Assembly (NCBI RefSeq): GCF_900215485.1 | Contig: NZ_OCMZ01000001.1 | Span: 1,612,001-1,676,000, forward strand | Direction of reading: 5' to 3' | DNA length: 64,000 nucleotides | From: Nitrosovibrio sp. Nv4 | Lineage (GTDB): Bacteria > Pseudomonadota > Gammaproteobacteria > Burkholderiales > Nitrosomonadaceae | Part shown: positions 48,777 through 57,658 of the stretch, in pieces | How positions within the stretch are numbered: the stretch's first letter is position 1 | How the letters are laid out: every line of letters starts with the position of its first letter | Translations under genes and position numbers: made by a program | Notes under the pieces: generated by a model | The model's database searches: none | The model's input: the letters and a program-made list of their open reading frames with translations, nothing else | What the model was told of the DNA's origin: nothing

Positions 48777-49766
48777 ATGCGCACGCTAAAACGTCTGACT
48801 CATCTCGCCCTTGCCGGGTTTTTTCTGTTCGGTGGATGGCTTGTTTATCATGTCAATACCGCCGTTCAGCTTCCCGTCGTTCCTTATGAATTTTCCATCA
48901 AACCGGGCAGCAGCTTAAAAAGCATTGCAACGCAACTAACCGACGCTGGCATTTTGCGTGACGCCTGGTCATTCGTCCTGCTGTCGCGGATAACGGGGGT
49001 TGCATCGTCAGTCAAGGCGGGCGATTATGAGATTGCTGCGAACATTTCGCCCCTGCAGTTGCTTGAGCGCATTACCAAGGGCGACATAAACCAAAGCGAG
49101 ATCAGATTCACAGAAGGATGGACTTTTTCCCAGCTCAGGCAAACCCTGGATGAGCACCCAGCCCTCCGGCACGATACCGTCAATTTGACTAATCTGGAGA
49201 TTCTGCGGCTGATCGGCGCAACCGAAACAGCAGCAGAAGGATTGTTTTTCCCCGATACTTATTTTTTCGCGCGGGGCAGCAGTGATGCGGCAATATTGAA
49301 ACGCGCCTATCATGCGATGCGGAACCATCTTGACAGCGCCTGGGCCGAGCGAGCCACAGATTTGCCGTTGGCGGACCCATATCAGGCCTTGATTCTTGCT
49401 TCAATCGTTGAAAAAGAAACTGGCAGGGAGAGCGACCGCAGCATGGTCGCAGGCGTATTTGTCAATCGGTTGCGATCCAGCATGTTGCTGCAAACTGATC
49501 CCACAGTCATTTATGGGCTTGGTGACAAGTTTGATGGCAATCTTCGCAAAAAAGATCTTTTAGCCGATCAGGAATACAATACCTACACCCGCCGCGGCCT
49601 GCCGCCAACCCCCATTGCTTTGCCAGGACTCGCCTCCATACTGGCGGTACTCAACCCCGCCAAGACCGATGCGCTATATTTTGTTGCGAAAGGGAATGGG
49701 GAATCACACTTTTCCCGTCATTTAATCGATCACAATCGCGCGGTATCCAAATACCAGAAGCGATAG
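48777..49766 (+). CDS. mltG: endolytic murein transglycosylase MltG
   Basis: Inner-membrane lytic transglycosylase that ends nascent glycan strands. It is 329 residues with an N-terminal helix (about 8-26), a LysM-like region (about 40-100) and the YceG catalytic domain with Glu in ASIVEKETGRESDR and the conserved NTYTRRGLPPTPIALPGLAS. In E. coli mltG also sits downstream of fabF with pabC between; pabC is absent here. Confidence 0.95.
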   Translation: MRTLKRLTHLALAGFFLFGGWLVYHVNTAVQLPVVPYEFSIKPGSSLKSIATQLTDAGILRDAWSFVLLSRITGVASSVKAGDYEIAANISPLQLLERITKGDINQSEIRFTEGWTFSQLRQTLDEHPALRHDTVNLTNLEILRLIGATETAAEGLFFPDTYFFARGSSDAAILKRAYHAMRNHLDSAWAERATDLPLADPYQALILASIVEKETGRESDRSMVAGVFVNRLRSSMLLQTDPTVIYGLGDKFDGNLRKKDLLADQEYNTYTRRGLPPTPIALPGLASILAVLNPAKTDALYFVAKGNGESHFSRHLIDHNRAVSKYQKR

Positions 49767-50081
49767 TACGCATGGGCTGGGTGTTTATGCGTAATGAATA
49801 GCTGGCTCGCGACTGTTAAAAAAATTCGCGCCCGGTAGATCGTGTTTACCCATTCAATAGCGCAAATTCCCGTCCTGCTGTCCACCTTTTCCGTCCGGTA
49901 AAAGTAAAAATTGAACATTCACGTCTTCAAAAGTAGAATAGTGTTATCGAATAAATAAAAAAACCGGCCGGGTTGCTCCTTTGCTCAGCCGAGGCTGGAT
50001 ATATCGTAGATCCCCGCCGCCTCCAAACCGAGCCAGCTACACTAGCTAGCCCCCAATTTAATAATTCAATCAGGAAAACGA
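49767..50081 (+). other. intergenic region between mltG and the malyl-CoA lyase gene
   Basis: About 315 bases, AT-rich around 49910-49960, where a promoter for the following gene could lie. A CCGGCCGG palindrome sits at 49964-49971. No T-tailed terminator and no gene is evident. Confidence 0.4.
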
Positions 50082-51032
50082 ATGAGCCACACTCTATATG
50101 AAGCGTCAGTTTTACGCGTGCAACGCTGCGAACTAGCTGTTCCGGGTTCGAATCCGGGGATGTTTGAGAAAGCGCTGAAAAGCGGCGCAGACTTCATCTT
50201 TCTCGATCTTGAAGATGCGGTTGCGCCCGACGACAAACTGACGGCACGCAAAAATGTTATCGAAGCGCTCAACGATCTGGATTGGAGAGGCCATGGTATA
50301 ACAATCTCTGTACGTATAAACGGGTTGGATACACAATTCATGGTTCGTGATGTAGTGGATCTGGTCGAAAAGGCTGGTCATGGGATCGACACAATATTGA
50401 TTCCGAAAGTAGGTGTTTATGCTGATGTCTATATGGTTGAAGCCATGTTGAATCAATTGGAAATGCAACAGGGATTGAAAAAAAGAATCGGTGTTGAAGC
50501 ATTGATCGAAACAGCTTTAGGTATGGCAAATGTGGAAGATATCGCCCGAAATGGCGCATCGGGCCGACTTGAAGCGCTACATTTCGGTGTAGCCGATTAC
50601 GCCGCGAGTAATCGGGCCAGAACAACCAATATAGGTGGGCTCAATCCTGACTATCCAGGCGATCAGTGGCATGCTGCCATCAGTCGCATGACCGTAGCCT
50701 GCCGTGCGTATGGTTTACGTCCCATTGATGGCCCTTTTGGGGATATCAAGGATCCCGATGGCTTTAAACTGGCAGCTAGAAGAGCCGCCGCTTTAGGCTG
50801 CGAAGGTAAATGGGCTATCCATCCATCACAAATCGCACTTGCAAATGAAATATTCACGCCACCTGCTGCGGAAATCGAGAAAGCACAACGCATTCTGGCT
50901 GCCCTGAAAGAAGCGGCGTCTCAAGGTAAAGGCGCGGCAGCACTGGACGGCCGGTTGATCGACGCCGCTTCGGCAAGAATGGCCAATAATGTGGTTAAAA
51001 TGGCGGAAGCGATGTGCGCAAAAGGCGCATAG
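50082..51032 (+). CDS. HpcH/HpaI-family CoA ester lyase, probable L-malyl-CoA/beta-methylmalyl-CoA lyase
   Basis: Probable malyl-CoA lyase splitting malyl-CoA into glyoxylate and acetyl-CoA. It is 316 residues with the CitE-like TIM-barrel motifs: FIFLDLEDAVAPDDK (acidic metal site), SVRINGLDT, ILIPKVGV, and the C-terminal GCEGKWAIHPSQI that closes over CoA. Malate-CoA ligase genes follow at 51459 and 52651, which makes malyl-CoA the natural substrate rather than citryl-CoA. A terminator separates it from them. A different reading is a malyl-CoA thioesterase of the same fold. Confidence 0.85.
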   Translation: MSHTLYEASVLRVQRCELAVPGSNPGMFEKALKSGADFIFLDLEDAVAPDDKLTARKNVIEALNDLDWRGHGITISVRINGLDTQFMVRDVVDLVEKAGHGIDTILIPKVGVYADVYMVEAMLNQLEMQQGLKKRIGVEALIETALGMANVEDIARNGASGRLEALHFGVADYAASNRARTTNIGGLNPDYPGDQWHAAISRMTVACRAYGLRPIDGPFGDIKDPDGFKLAARRAAALGCEGKWAIHPSQIALANEIFTPPAAEIEKAQRILAALKEAASQGKGAAALDGRLIDAASARMANNVVKMAEAMCAKGA

Positions 51033-51458
51033 TTCGCTTCTCGTGGCCGCGTCAGCGGCCTTTTGTTTCTTGACTCATCGGAATGGCTCAGAGATAGATA
51101 AAGGGGCAGATAAGGGGATAGTCGTCGGAATACTCACGGAAAATGCAGGAAACAATATCTGCGGAAAATTCAACTGCATCGCGGCATTCCATGAAATACA
51201 CAGCCGCTTCCCAACCGTGGGGCGTTCAGCCTGAAAGAAGAAGCTGGCGCCTATCAGACGTTTCTATCTGTTTTCAGCTGAGGTCAGCATTATGACGCAG
51301 GCTCCAGCCCCGCAACATAATCGCATTTTTTCAGTTCGGCGCTCCGCCAGTTGAGATGACCGGATTTCTCGATTGAGGTGACTTGATCTGTTTCCAGGCT
51401 CAGCGGTCCTCGAGAGAGATCCGGATAAACTATTTTATAAACAAAATAAGGTGATGCG
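51033..51458 (+). other. gap between the lyase and malate-CoA ligase genes
   Basis: About 425 bases. It begins with a terminator (51045-51064). No gene or clear repeat was seen in the rest, apart from two similar purine-rich stretches (AGATAAAGGGG and AGATAAGGGGA near 51095-51120). A GGTGATG ribosome-like stretch leads into the TTG start of mtkA. Confidence 0.45.
51045..51064 (+). terminator. rho-independent terminator after the malyl-CoA lyase gene
   Basis: Stem GGCCGC/GCGGCC (51045-51050 with 51055-51060), GTCA loop, then TTTTGTTTC. It starts 13 bases after the lyase stop, so the lyase and mtkAB form separate transcripts. Confidence 0.85.
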
Positions 51459-52667
51459 TTGGATATACACGAGTATCAGGCGAAGGAGATTTTGACGAAA
51501 TATGGCGTTAAGATCGCGGAAGGTGGTTTGGCCTACAGTGCTGAGGAAAGTGTGCAGCGGGCCAGGGAAATCGACGGAAATGTCTGGGTAGTAAAAGCAC
51601 AGATTCATTCAGGCGCGCGCGGTAAGGCCGGGGGTATCAAGGTCTGCAAAACGCATGACGAAGTTAAAGCGGCCGCGGAAGAACTGTTGGGAAAACAACT
51701 GGTAACTCATCAAACCGGCCCGACGGGTAAAGTCTGTTCCAGGGTTTATGTTGAATCAGGGACGCAAATTGTCAAGGAAATGTACCTTTGCTTTCTGATT
51801 GATCGGAGCTCTGAAGGCATCGTCATGGTGGGTTCCGCCCAGGGCGGAATGGAAATTGAGGAATTGGCTAAAACAGATCCTGATGCAATTAAAAAAATTT
51901 ACATTGAACCCGCGGTCGGCCTCCAGGATTTCCAGGCACGGGAGATGGCTTTTGCTTTAGGGTTGGAAGCCACACAATTAAGTCATGCCGTAAAAACCAT
52001 AAGAGGTTGCTATCGCGCATTGCGAGATCTTGATGCGAACATGCTGGAAATTAATCCGCTGGTTATTACCGGCAACGGTGAACTCATCGCACTTGACGCA
52101 AAACTGAGTTTTGATGACAACGCTCTGTTTCGTCGTCATGAGATTGCCGAGTTGCGCGATAAAACCCAGGGAGATCCACGTGAAATGGCAGCTACCGATC
52201 ATGGCTTGAGTTATATCGGCCTGGATGGGGACATCGGCTGCATGATCAATGGCGCCGGTTTGGCGATGGCGACCATGGATATGATTAAACTGGCCGGCGG
52301 CGAACCTGCGAATTTTCTTGACGTGGGTGGCGGTGCATCTGCTGATCGTACGGAAAAAGCGTTTCGTCTTGTATTGGCTGATAAAGGCGTTAAAGCTATA
52401 TTAGTCAATATATTTGCCGGAATTAACCGCTGTGACTGGATCGCGGAAGGCGTCGTGCACGCAGTAAAGAACATTGATATCAAAGTCCCGCTGGTTGTCC
52501 GTCTATCAGGCACAAATGTTGAAGAGGGCCAGCGGATCATTGCTGACAGTTGTTTGCCCATTATCACGGCAGGAACGTTAGCGGAAGCGGCGGGCAAAGT
52601 TGTCCGGGCTCGTAATGAAGTAATTGCGAAAGAACGCGAAGGGAAAACAAATGGCGATCTTGATTAA
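51459..52667 (+). CDS. mtkA: malate-CoA ligase (malate thiokinase) beta subunit
   Basis: ATP-grasp subunit of a SucC-type acyl-CoA synthetase, 402 residues, starting from TTG with [16 protein letters not shown]. It carries [12 protein letters not shown], the [20 protein letters not shown] metal-binding segment and [22 protein letters not shown] for CoA and phosphate. The malyl-CoA lyase gene just upstream supports malate over succinate as substrate. It overlaps mtkB by 17 bases. Being SucC-like, succinyl-CoA synthetase cannot be fully excluded without a tree. Confidence 0.85.
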   Translation: MDIHEYQAKEILTKYGVKIAEGGLAYSAEESVQRAREIDGNVWVVKAQIHSGARGKAGGIKVCKTHDEVKAAAEELLGKQLVTHQTGPTGKVCSRVYVESGTQIVKEMYLCFLIDRSSEGIVMVGSAQGGMEIEELAKTDPDAIKKIYIEPAVGLQDFQAREMAFALGLEATQLSHAVKTIRGCYRALRDLDANMLEINPLVITGNGELIALDAKLSFDDNALFRRHEIAELRDKTQGDPREMAATDHGLSYIGLDGDIGCMINGAGLAMATMDMIKLAGGEPANFLDVGGGASADRTEKAFRLVLADKGVKAILVNIFAGINRCDWIAEGVVHAVKNIDIKVPLVVRLSGTNVEEGQRIIADSCLPIITAGTLAEAAGKVVRARNEVIAKEREGKTNGDLD

Positions 52668-53538
52668 TGAGAGTACACGTATCATAGTCCAGGGCTTTAC
52701 CGGCAAAATTGGTACTTTCCACGCGCAGGACATGATCAACTATGGTTCCAATGTAGTAGGGGGGGTAACTCCCGGCAAAGGGGGTCAGCAACACCTGGCC
52801 AGACCCGTCTTCAATACAGTGAAAGAAGCTGTGCAACAAGTCGGTGCGGATGCCAGTATTGTATTTGTGCCGCCGGCATTTGCCGCGGACTCAATCATGG
52901 AAGCGGCCGATGCGGGCATTAAATACTGTGTAGCGATTACTGATGGTATTCCTACGCAAGACATGATGACTGTCAAGAACTTCTTGCGTCGTTTTCCTAT
53001 CGAAGAACGAATGGTGCTGACCGGTCCGAACTGTGCAGGTACGATTAGTCCGGGCCGGGCAATGCTGGGGATAATGCCGGGACATATCTTTATGAAAGGT
53101 GATGTCGGAATTGTCGGCCGTTCCGGGACTCTAGGCTACGAAGCAGCTGATCAGATGAGGATGCTGGGCATCGGCATATCAACATCAGTAGGTATTGGTG
53201 GAGATCCGATTATCGGCAGTTCCCATCGTGATATTCTGGAGAGGTTCGAGGAGGATGCTGAAACGAGGGTAGTGGTAATGATCGGCGAAATCGGCGGATC
53301 GCAGGAAGTTCAAGCCGGTATTTTTGCCAAAAATTACATGAGCAAACCGGTCATTGCCTATATCGCAGGTTTAACTGCACCGGAAGGTCGTCGGATGGGG
53401 CATGCAGGGGCGATCATCTCGTCGGCAGGCGAAAGTGCCGCGGAGAAAGTTTCTGTGTTAAGAGATCTTGGTGTCACAATCTGCCCCACGCCTTCGGCTA
53501 TTGGCGACACCGTTGCAGAGGTATTGGCCAGGATGTAA
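52651..53538 (+). CDS. mtkB: malate-CoA ligase (malate thiokinase) alpha subunit
   Basis: CoA-binding, phosphohistidine subunit, 295 residues, starting [25 protein letters not shown]. The phosphorylated His is in [22 protein letters not shown]; the SAGESA stretch is like MtkB rather than the glycine-rich (AGGKGTA) version of SucD as I remember them. An upstream start at 52624 is open but lacks the conserved N-terminus. It forms a two-gene unit with mtkA by a 17-base overlap. Confidence 0.85.
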   Translation: MAILINESTRIIVQGFTGKIGTFHAQDMINYGSNVVGGVTPGKGGQQHLARPVFNTVKEAVQQVGADASIVFVPPAFAADSIMEAADAGIKYCVAITDGIPTQDMMTVKNFLRRFPIEERMVLTGPNCAGTISPGRAMLGIMPGHIFMKGDVGIVGRSGTLGYEAADQMRMLGIGISTSVGIGGDPIIGSSHRDILERFEEDAETRVVVMIGEIGGSQEVQAGIFAKNYMSKPVIAYIAGLTAPEGRRMGHAGAIISSAGESAAEKVSVLRDLGVTICPTPSAIGDTVAEVLARM

Positions 53539-53608
53539 GCCTATGAGTGTATGGGAGTCTTATGCGGCTCATGATATTTATCAGATGTGATTGAATGGAG
53601 GCTGAGAC

Positions 53609-53989
53609 ATGGCAATCTGGATGACCGCGTTAAAGATCATTCCATGGGGAAGCGTACTGGAATCCGCGCCGCAAATTGTCAAAGCAGCAAAGCATCTTTT
53701 TGCGGAAACAAAGACTGACAAAAGTGATTTTTCAGCAACTCCCAATTGGTCGGCAAGCGACGGGTCGATTAATCTGGATAAACGGATTCGTCTGCTAGAA
53801 GCAAAAATCGTTGAATTGAGTGATGAACAAAGATCATCCGCTGAGCTGATCAAATCGCTTGCTGAACAAAACGCACTTATCATCCAAGCCATCGAAGTTT
53901 TTCGAGTTCGAGTAAAAATTCTGCTTGTTGCTTGTATTTCACTGGTCTGCCTGCTTGCAGGCGTCGTATTCTGGCTGGCGACAACTTGA
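53609..53989 (+). CDS. hypothetical coiled-coil, C-terminally anchored membrane protein
   Basis: I do not recognise this protein. It is 126 residues: an N-terminal part with IIPWGSVLESAPQIVKAAKHLF, a predicted coiled coil at about 54-95 (LDKRIRLLEAKIVELSDEQR, SAELIKSLAEQNALIIQAIE) and a C-terminal membrane helix (about 103-123) ending almost at the terminus. GGAGG lies 11 bases before the ATG. It follows mtkB by 70 bases in the same direction and may be co-transcribed. The layout suggests a small membrane-tethered adaptor. Confidence 0.7.
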   Translation: MAIWMTALKIIPWGSVLESAPQIVKAAKHLFAETKTDKSDFSATPNWSASDGSINLDKRIRLLEAKIVELSDEQRSSAELIKSLAEQNALIIQAIEVFRVRVKILLVACISLVCLLAGVVFWLATT

Positions 53990-54080
53990 TCAAGGCCAAT
54001 ACAGTATTTCATCAAATGTCAGGCATGAGCAGACAATAGCCCAAAGATTCGCCCCAGCTTTATCGGCTGTCTTCCCCATT

Positions 54081-54101
54081 CCTGCGGCCATCAGCCGCAG
54101 G
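54081..54101 (+). terminator. hairpin after the small membrane protein gene
   Basis: Perfect 8-bp stem CCTGCGGC/GCCGCAGG with a CATCA loop, 92 bases after the stop of the preceding gene. No T-run follows, so it may act as an mRNA end-stabiliser rather than a terminator. Confidence 0.4.
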
Positions 54102-54314
54102 TAATAACATCGGCCATCATCGGCCATCGTATACCCCCTAATTGCAGGTCTTTAAATCTCGCCCTGCGCATCTCTTTGTGTCGTCGTAGCCCATATATAT
54201 TTTTTATACCCTCTCTATCTCTTCATCAGCGGACACATAGCCGGCAGATCGTATTTTTGACAGATCCGGGCAGCCGCACGGCTTATTTGTTCTCTACATC
54301 ACGCCTCATTTTTC

Positions 54315-54343
54315 TTGACACGAAGTAGTCATGAGTTTAGGCT
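54315..54343 (+). promoter_or_regulatory. sigma-70 promoter of haoA
   Basis: TTGACA (54315-54320), 17 bases, TAGGCT (54338-54343; only the TA and final T match). Start near 54350 and a leader of about 155 bases. A perfect -35 with a weak -10 suggests activator help or a structural role for the leader. Confidence 0.55.
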
Positions 54344-54361
54344 ACGCGGTGTTTCAGGGAG

Positions 54362-54385
54362 GGCCTGGGGATTGCCCTGGGGATT
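54362..54385 (+). repeat. 12-base tandem repeat in the haoA leader
   Basis: GGCCTGGGGATT (54362-54373) directly followed by GCCCTGGGGATT (54374-54385), 11 of 12 identical. It lies just downstream of the predicted haoA transcription start. Confidence 0.7.
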
Positions 54386-54504
54386 TAACAGACAAAACGG
54401 TATCGTGGCGAGGGATGGCCTGCATTTGCGGGTAGCAAGGGGCAGACGGGCTATAGCCAGAGATACCGAAGCACAACAATTATTACGGAGTAAAGGAGAG
54501 CAAA

Positions 54505-56220
54505 ATGGTAGTCAAGCCTTGGCTGAGGCTGGTCACGCTCACATGCGGCGCGCTAATGGCGGCGTCGGCATATGCGGACTTTCCCAGCGTTCCCAAAGAG
54601 ACGTACAAAGCGCTGAAGCTGGAGCAATCGGCCTCGCCCAAAGAGCTGCATCAAGCGCTGGTGAAGCGCTACAAGGACCCGGCGCAAGGTGCGGGACGCG
54701 GGACGCTGGCCAAATACTGGGAGCCGATTCCCATGAGCATGTACTTTGACCCTGCCTCTTTTTACAAACCGCCGACCTCGATGAAAGAAGTGGCGGCGCG
54801 GGACGAATGCGTCAAATGCCACACGGACGAATCCCCGGTGTGGGTGAACGCCTGGAAGAAGAGCACGCACGCCAACCTGGACAAGGTTCGCAACTTAAAG
54901 CCGGAAGACCCGATCTACTACAAGAAAGCCAAGCTGGAAGACGTGGAGAAGAACCTGCGCTCCATGGGTCGGCTGGGCGCGAACGAGAAGCTGAAGGAAG
55001 TGGGCTGCATCGACTGTCACGTCGACATCAACACCACCAAGAAAGCCGATCACATGAAAGACCTGCGCATGCCCACGGCTGACGTATGCGGCACGTGTCA
55101 CCTGCAGGAATTTGCCGAACGCGAATCCGAGCGCGACACCCTCATCTGGCCGAACAAGCAATGGCCGCAGGGACGTCCCTCGCATGCGCTGGACTGGAAG
55201 GCCAACGTAGAAGTCGCGGTATTTGCCTCCATGCCGCAACGCGAGATAGCCGAAGGCTGCAGCATGTGCCACACCAACCAGAACAAGTGCGACTCCTGCC
55301 ACACCCGGCATGAATTCTCCGCGGCCGAATCGCGCCAGCCGGAGACCTGCGCCACCTGCCACAGCGGGGTAGACCACAACAACTGGGAAGCCTACTCCAT
55401 GAGCAAGCACGGCAAGACCGTGGCCATCATGGGCAACAAGTGGAACTGGAACGTACCGCTGAAGGACGCCTACGCCAAGGGCGGCCAGACCGCCCCGACC
55501 TGTGCCGGCTGCCACTTCGAATATGAAGGCAAATACGCCCACAACGTCGTGCGCAAGATCCGCTGGGCCAACTACCCCGCGGTACCTGGCATTGCCGAGA
55601 ACATCACCAGCGAATGGTCCGAAGAGCGGCTGGACTCCTGGGTCAAGACCTGTACCCAGTGCCACTCCGAGCGCTTTGCCCGCTCCTACCTGGAATTCAT
55701 GGACAAGGGCACGCTGCATGGCCTGGCCAAGTACAAGGAAGCGCACGCCGTGACCGAGAAGCTCTACAAGGAAGGCCTGCTGACCGGACAGAAGACCAAC
55801 CGTCCGACCCCGCTGCCGCCTGACAAGGAAATGTTTGCCGGCTTCACCCAGCTCTACTGGTCCAAGGACAACAACCCGGCCGCCATCGAACTCAAAGTGC
55901 TGGAGATGGGCGAGAACAACCTGCCTAAACTGCACGTAGGACTGGCGCACGTCAACCCGGGCGGCTGGACCTACACCGAAGGCTGGGGACCGATGAACCG
56001 CGACTACGTCGAAGTCATGGACGAGAACACCAAGATCCGTGAAATGGCGGCCCTGCAGGCACGGGTGGCCAAGATGGAATCCAAGCGCAGCGCCGGACTC
56101 TTCGACCTCAACAGCGCCGATGACAAGATCTCGCTCGGCGGCCTGGGTGGCGGCATGCTCCTGGCCGGCACGCTCGCCCTGGCAGGCTGGCGCCGTCGTG
56201 AAAAGAACGAGCGCGAGTAA
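54505..56220 (+). CDS. haoA: hydroxylamine oxidoreductase
   Basis: Periplasmic octaheme enzyme that oxidises hydroxylamine in the second step of ammonia oxidation, sending electrons to cytochrome c554. It is 571 residues. A 24-residue signal peptide ends AYA. Eight CxxCH haem sites start at Cys102, 168, 195, 252, 262, 282, 333 and 383; the fourth (CSMCH) should carry the catalytic P460 haem. The tyrosine that crosslinks to P460 in a neighbouring subunit of the N. europaea trimer corresponds best to Tyr490 (GGWTYTEGW). A C-terminal helix (about 546-563) followed by [10 protein letters not shown] may anchor it. Codons are strongly biased to C/G endings, unlike flanking genes, as expected for very high expression. 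Confidence 0.98.
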   Translation: MVVKPWLRLVTLTCGALMAASAYADFPSVPKETYKALKLEQSASPKELHQALVKRYKDPAQGAGRGTLAKYWEPIPMSMYFDPASFYKPPTSMKEVAARDECVKCHTDESPVWVNAWKKSTHANLDKVRNLKPEDPIYYKKAKLEDVEKNLRSMGRLGANEKLKEVGCIDCHVDINTTKKADHMKDLRMPTADVCGTCHLQEFAERESERDTLIWPNKQWPQGRPSHALDWKANVEVAVFASMPQREIAEGCSMCHTNQNKCDSCHTRHEFSAAESRQPETCATCHSGVDHNNWEAYSMSKHGKTVAIMGNKWNWNVPLKDAYAKGGQTAPTCAGCHFEYEGKYAHNVVRKIRWANYPAVPGIAENITSEWSEERLDSWVKTCTQCHSERFARSYLEFMDKGTLHGLAKYKEAHAVTEKLYKEGLLTGQKTNRPTPLPPDKEMFAGFTQLYWSKDNNPAAIELKVLEMGENNLPKLHVGLAHVNPGGWTYTEGWGPMNRDYVEVMDENTKIREMAALQARVAKMESKRSAGLFDLNSADDKISLGGLGGGMLLAGTLALAGWRRREKNERE

Positions 56221-56235
56221 GGTTCGATAACAAGT

Positions 56236-57351
56236 TTGATCGCCTCATCCACCAGCCGCGCCCACCCGGCGCGGCGCAACAGTAAACTCCTCCCCTCACT
56301 GGGCATCCTCCTGGTGACGGGAGGAATTCTTTTGCTCCTCTGGTTTGCCTGGCTCTGGTTCAACCCCGGTCCCGCCCCTTATCGCTACCAACTGGTGGAA
56401 GAAGGCAGCATCGACAAATTCAGCCAGCTGGGACTGGAAGCCTGGCCCGATCTCACCATCGCCCAATATGAAGTCTATGCCGAAGAGGTCGACCAGCCAC
56501 TGGCGGTGACCCATATTGCCCGGCAGGGCAACAGCGCACCTGTGCGGCTCGACTGGGAAAACCGCACCAGCGAACTGCTCCTGACCACTGACAGCAAACT
56601 CAGTGAACTGACCGCCCTGGCGGGCGCCATCAACAAATATGCCGCCAAGGACGCACTCATCCTGGCCTGGTGGGACACCTCCCGCCAGATCAATCTCTTG
56701 GCCGGACGCGACACCTTGTTCACCCAGCGCGTGGGCGAGCCGCTGATCGTACCCGCCCACTGGCGCAACCGCATTGACGCCATCCAGAAATACGAACAGG
56801 CATTCTGGGATGCGACCGCCAGTGCGGACGAGCAGCGCCGATTCCAGCGCTTTGCCGACGCCCTCCTGGCCGAACCGCAAGCGGGTGCTGCCATCCTGCG
56901 CGAACTTGCCGCCGAAGCCGCTAAATCCGCCAAGTCTGACAAGGCCGATAAAGCCGGAGGCGATGCAACCACCGCGCGTGAAGCCTACATCGCCATCCAC
57001 GTCACCGACCTCTACAAGCTGGGCATCATGCGCCCGGAGCAGTTCGACATGGCCTACAAGAACTTCCCCATGGAAGGCAACATGCACGGCATGATCGGCT
57101 ACCTCAAGAACTGGATGCTGGAAAACGAGTTCAAGACCTACACCCTGCAATCGTTGTCCGACAAACTGGTGCGCGGCTACTTCCTGCGCGATGTCAAAAG
57201 CCTCAACACGCTGATCGCCCAGATGCTGCCCTTCACCGAATCCCAGCCGCTTGACCTGACCGCCGTGCAACTCATCTACCAGCAGGGCGGCTACTGGGTC
57301 TACAAGATCCCACCCGCAAGCAGCGAATCCCCGTCTCCCGCCGGCGGCTGA
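56236..57351 (+). CDS. haoB: HaoB, conserved protein of the hydroxylamine oxidation cluster
   Basis: Conserved companion of haoA in ammonia oxidisers (orf2). It is 371 residues from TTG 56236, 15 bases after the haoA stop; no ATG is available near the N-terminus. One membrane helix (about 21-44, GILLVTGGILLLLWFAWLWF) anchors a large periplasmic part without haem motifs. An Ala/Lys-rich stretch (SAKSDKADKAGGDA) lies near residue 235. Its role is unproven; assembly or docking of HaoA has been suggested. It shares the biased codon use of haoA. Confidence 0.93.
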   Translation: MIASSTSRAHPARRNSKLLPSLGILLVTGGILLLLWFAWLWFNPGPAPYRYQLVEEGSIDKFSQLGLEAWPDLTIAQYEVYAEEVDQPLAVTHIARQGNSAPVRLDWENRTSELLLTTDSKLSELTALAGAINKYAAKDALILAWWDTSRQINLLAGRDTLFTQRVGEPLIVPAHWRNRIDAIQKYEQAFWDATASADEQRRFQRFADALLAEPQAGAAILRELAAEAAKSAKSDKADKAGGDATTAREAYIAIHVTDLYKLGIMRPEQFDMAYKNFPMEGNMHGMIGYLKNWMLENEFKTYTLQSLSDKLVRGYFLRDVKSLNTLIAQMLPFTESQPLDLTAVQLIYQQGGYWVYKIPPASSESPSPAGG

Positions 57352-57658
57352 ATGTTCCCTAGCGTCCCCTAAGCATCCCCTGACCGTTCCCCGGTCGTCC
57401 CTGTGCGGTACCAGTGGTACCAGAAAGAGTCATGGTACTGGTGCTACCCGTTTATATAAACCGGAGATACAGTATGGGAATAACAGGTTTGCCGTAACAT
57501 CACGTTTCAATACAAAAGGGTTGGCTATAAATCACGTTTCCGTAAGCAGTTTGCACCAGTTTGTTGTAATATCACAACGCCTGCCGCGGATATAACGGAT
57601 CCAGCGGACATCGCGGATAACCAACGGATATACTTGCCCGAAAGAAAAAGGAGAAACC
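57352..57658 (+). other. repeat-rich region upstream of cycA
   Basis: About 307 bases with several layers of repeats: pyrimidine-rich units around CxTCCCC every 10-11 bases (57360-57400), GGTACC-AGT-GGTACC (57407-57421) with a partly complementary GGTACTGGTG at 57434, two copies of ATCACGTTTC 32 bases apart (57499 and 57531), and CGGA repeated at 9, 9, 9 and 11 bases (57587-57628). It separates haoAB from cycAB and probably contains both an attenuating structure and a cycA promoter, though no consensus promoter could be assigned. Confidence 0.6.
57499..57540 (+). repeat. direct repeat ATCACGTTTC, two copies
   Basis: ATCACGTTTC at 57499-57508 and 57531-57540, 32 bases (about three turns) apart, with a partial third copy (ATCACAACG) at 57571. 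Same-face spacing upstream of cycA is compatible with an activator site. Confidence 0.6.

Larger units (their letters stand above)
53990..54504 (+). other. haoA upstream control region
   Basis: About 515 bases. It holds a hairpin CCTGCGGC/GCCGCAGG (54081-54101) near its start, an AT-rich stretch at 54193-54215, a sigma-70 promoter at 54315-54343 and a tandem 12-base duplication at 54362-54385. The remaining leader of about 155 bases before haoA shows no gene. Confidence 0.55.

Noticed and set aside
54315..54749. 144-codon frame overlapping the start of haoA
   Set aside because: It runs out of frame through the haoA signal peptide and has an Arg/Ala-rich, non-protein-like composition.
54895..55950. 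351-codon open frame on the minus strand opposite haoA
   Set aside because: Produced by the strong C/G-ending codon bias of haoA; the translation is repetitive Val/Gly/Leu-rich with no family pattern, while haoA has eight haem motifs.
56296..57270. 324-codon open frame opposite haoB
   Set aside because: Same codon-bias effect; no start context and no recognisable domain.
57564..57596. TTGTAA and TATAAC as a cycA promoter
   Set aside because: The spacing of 21 bases is outside the normal 16-19 range.
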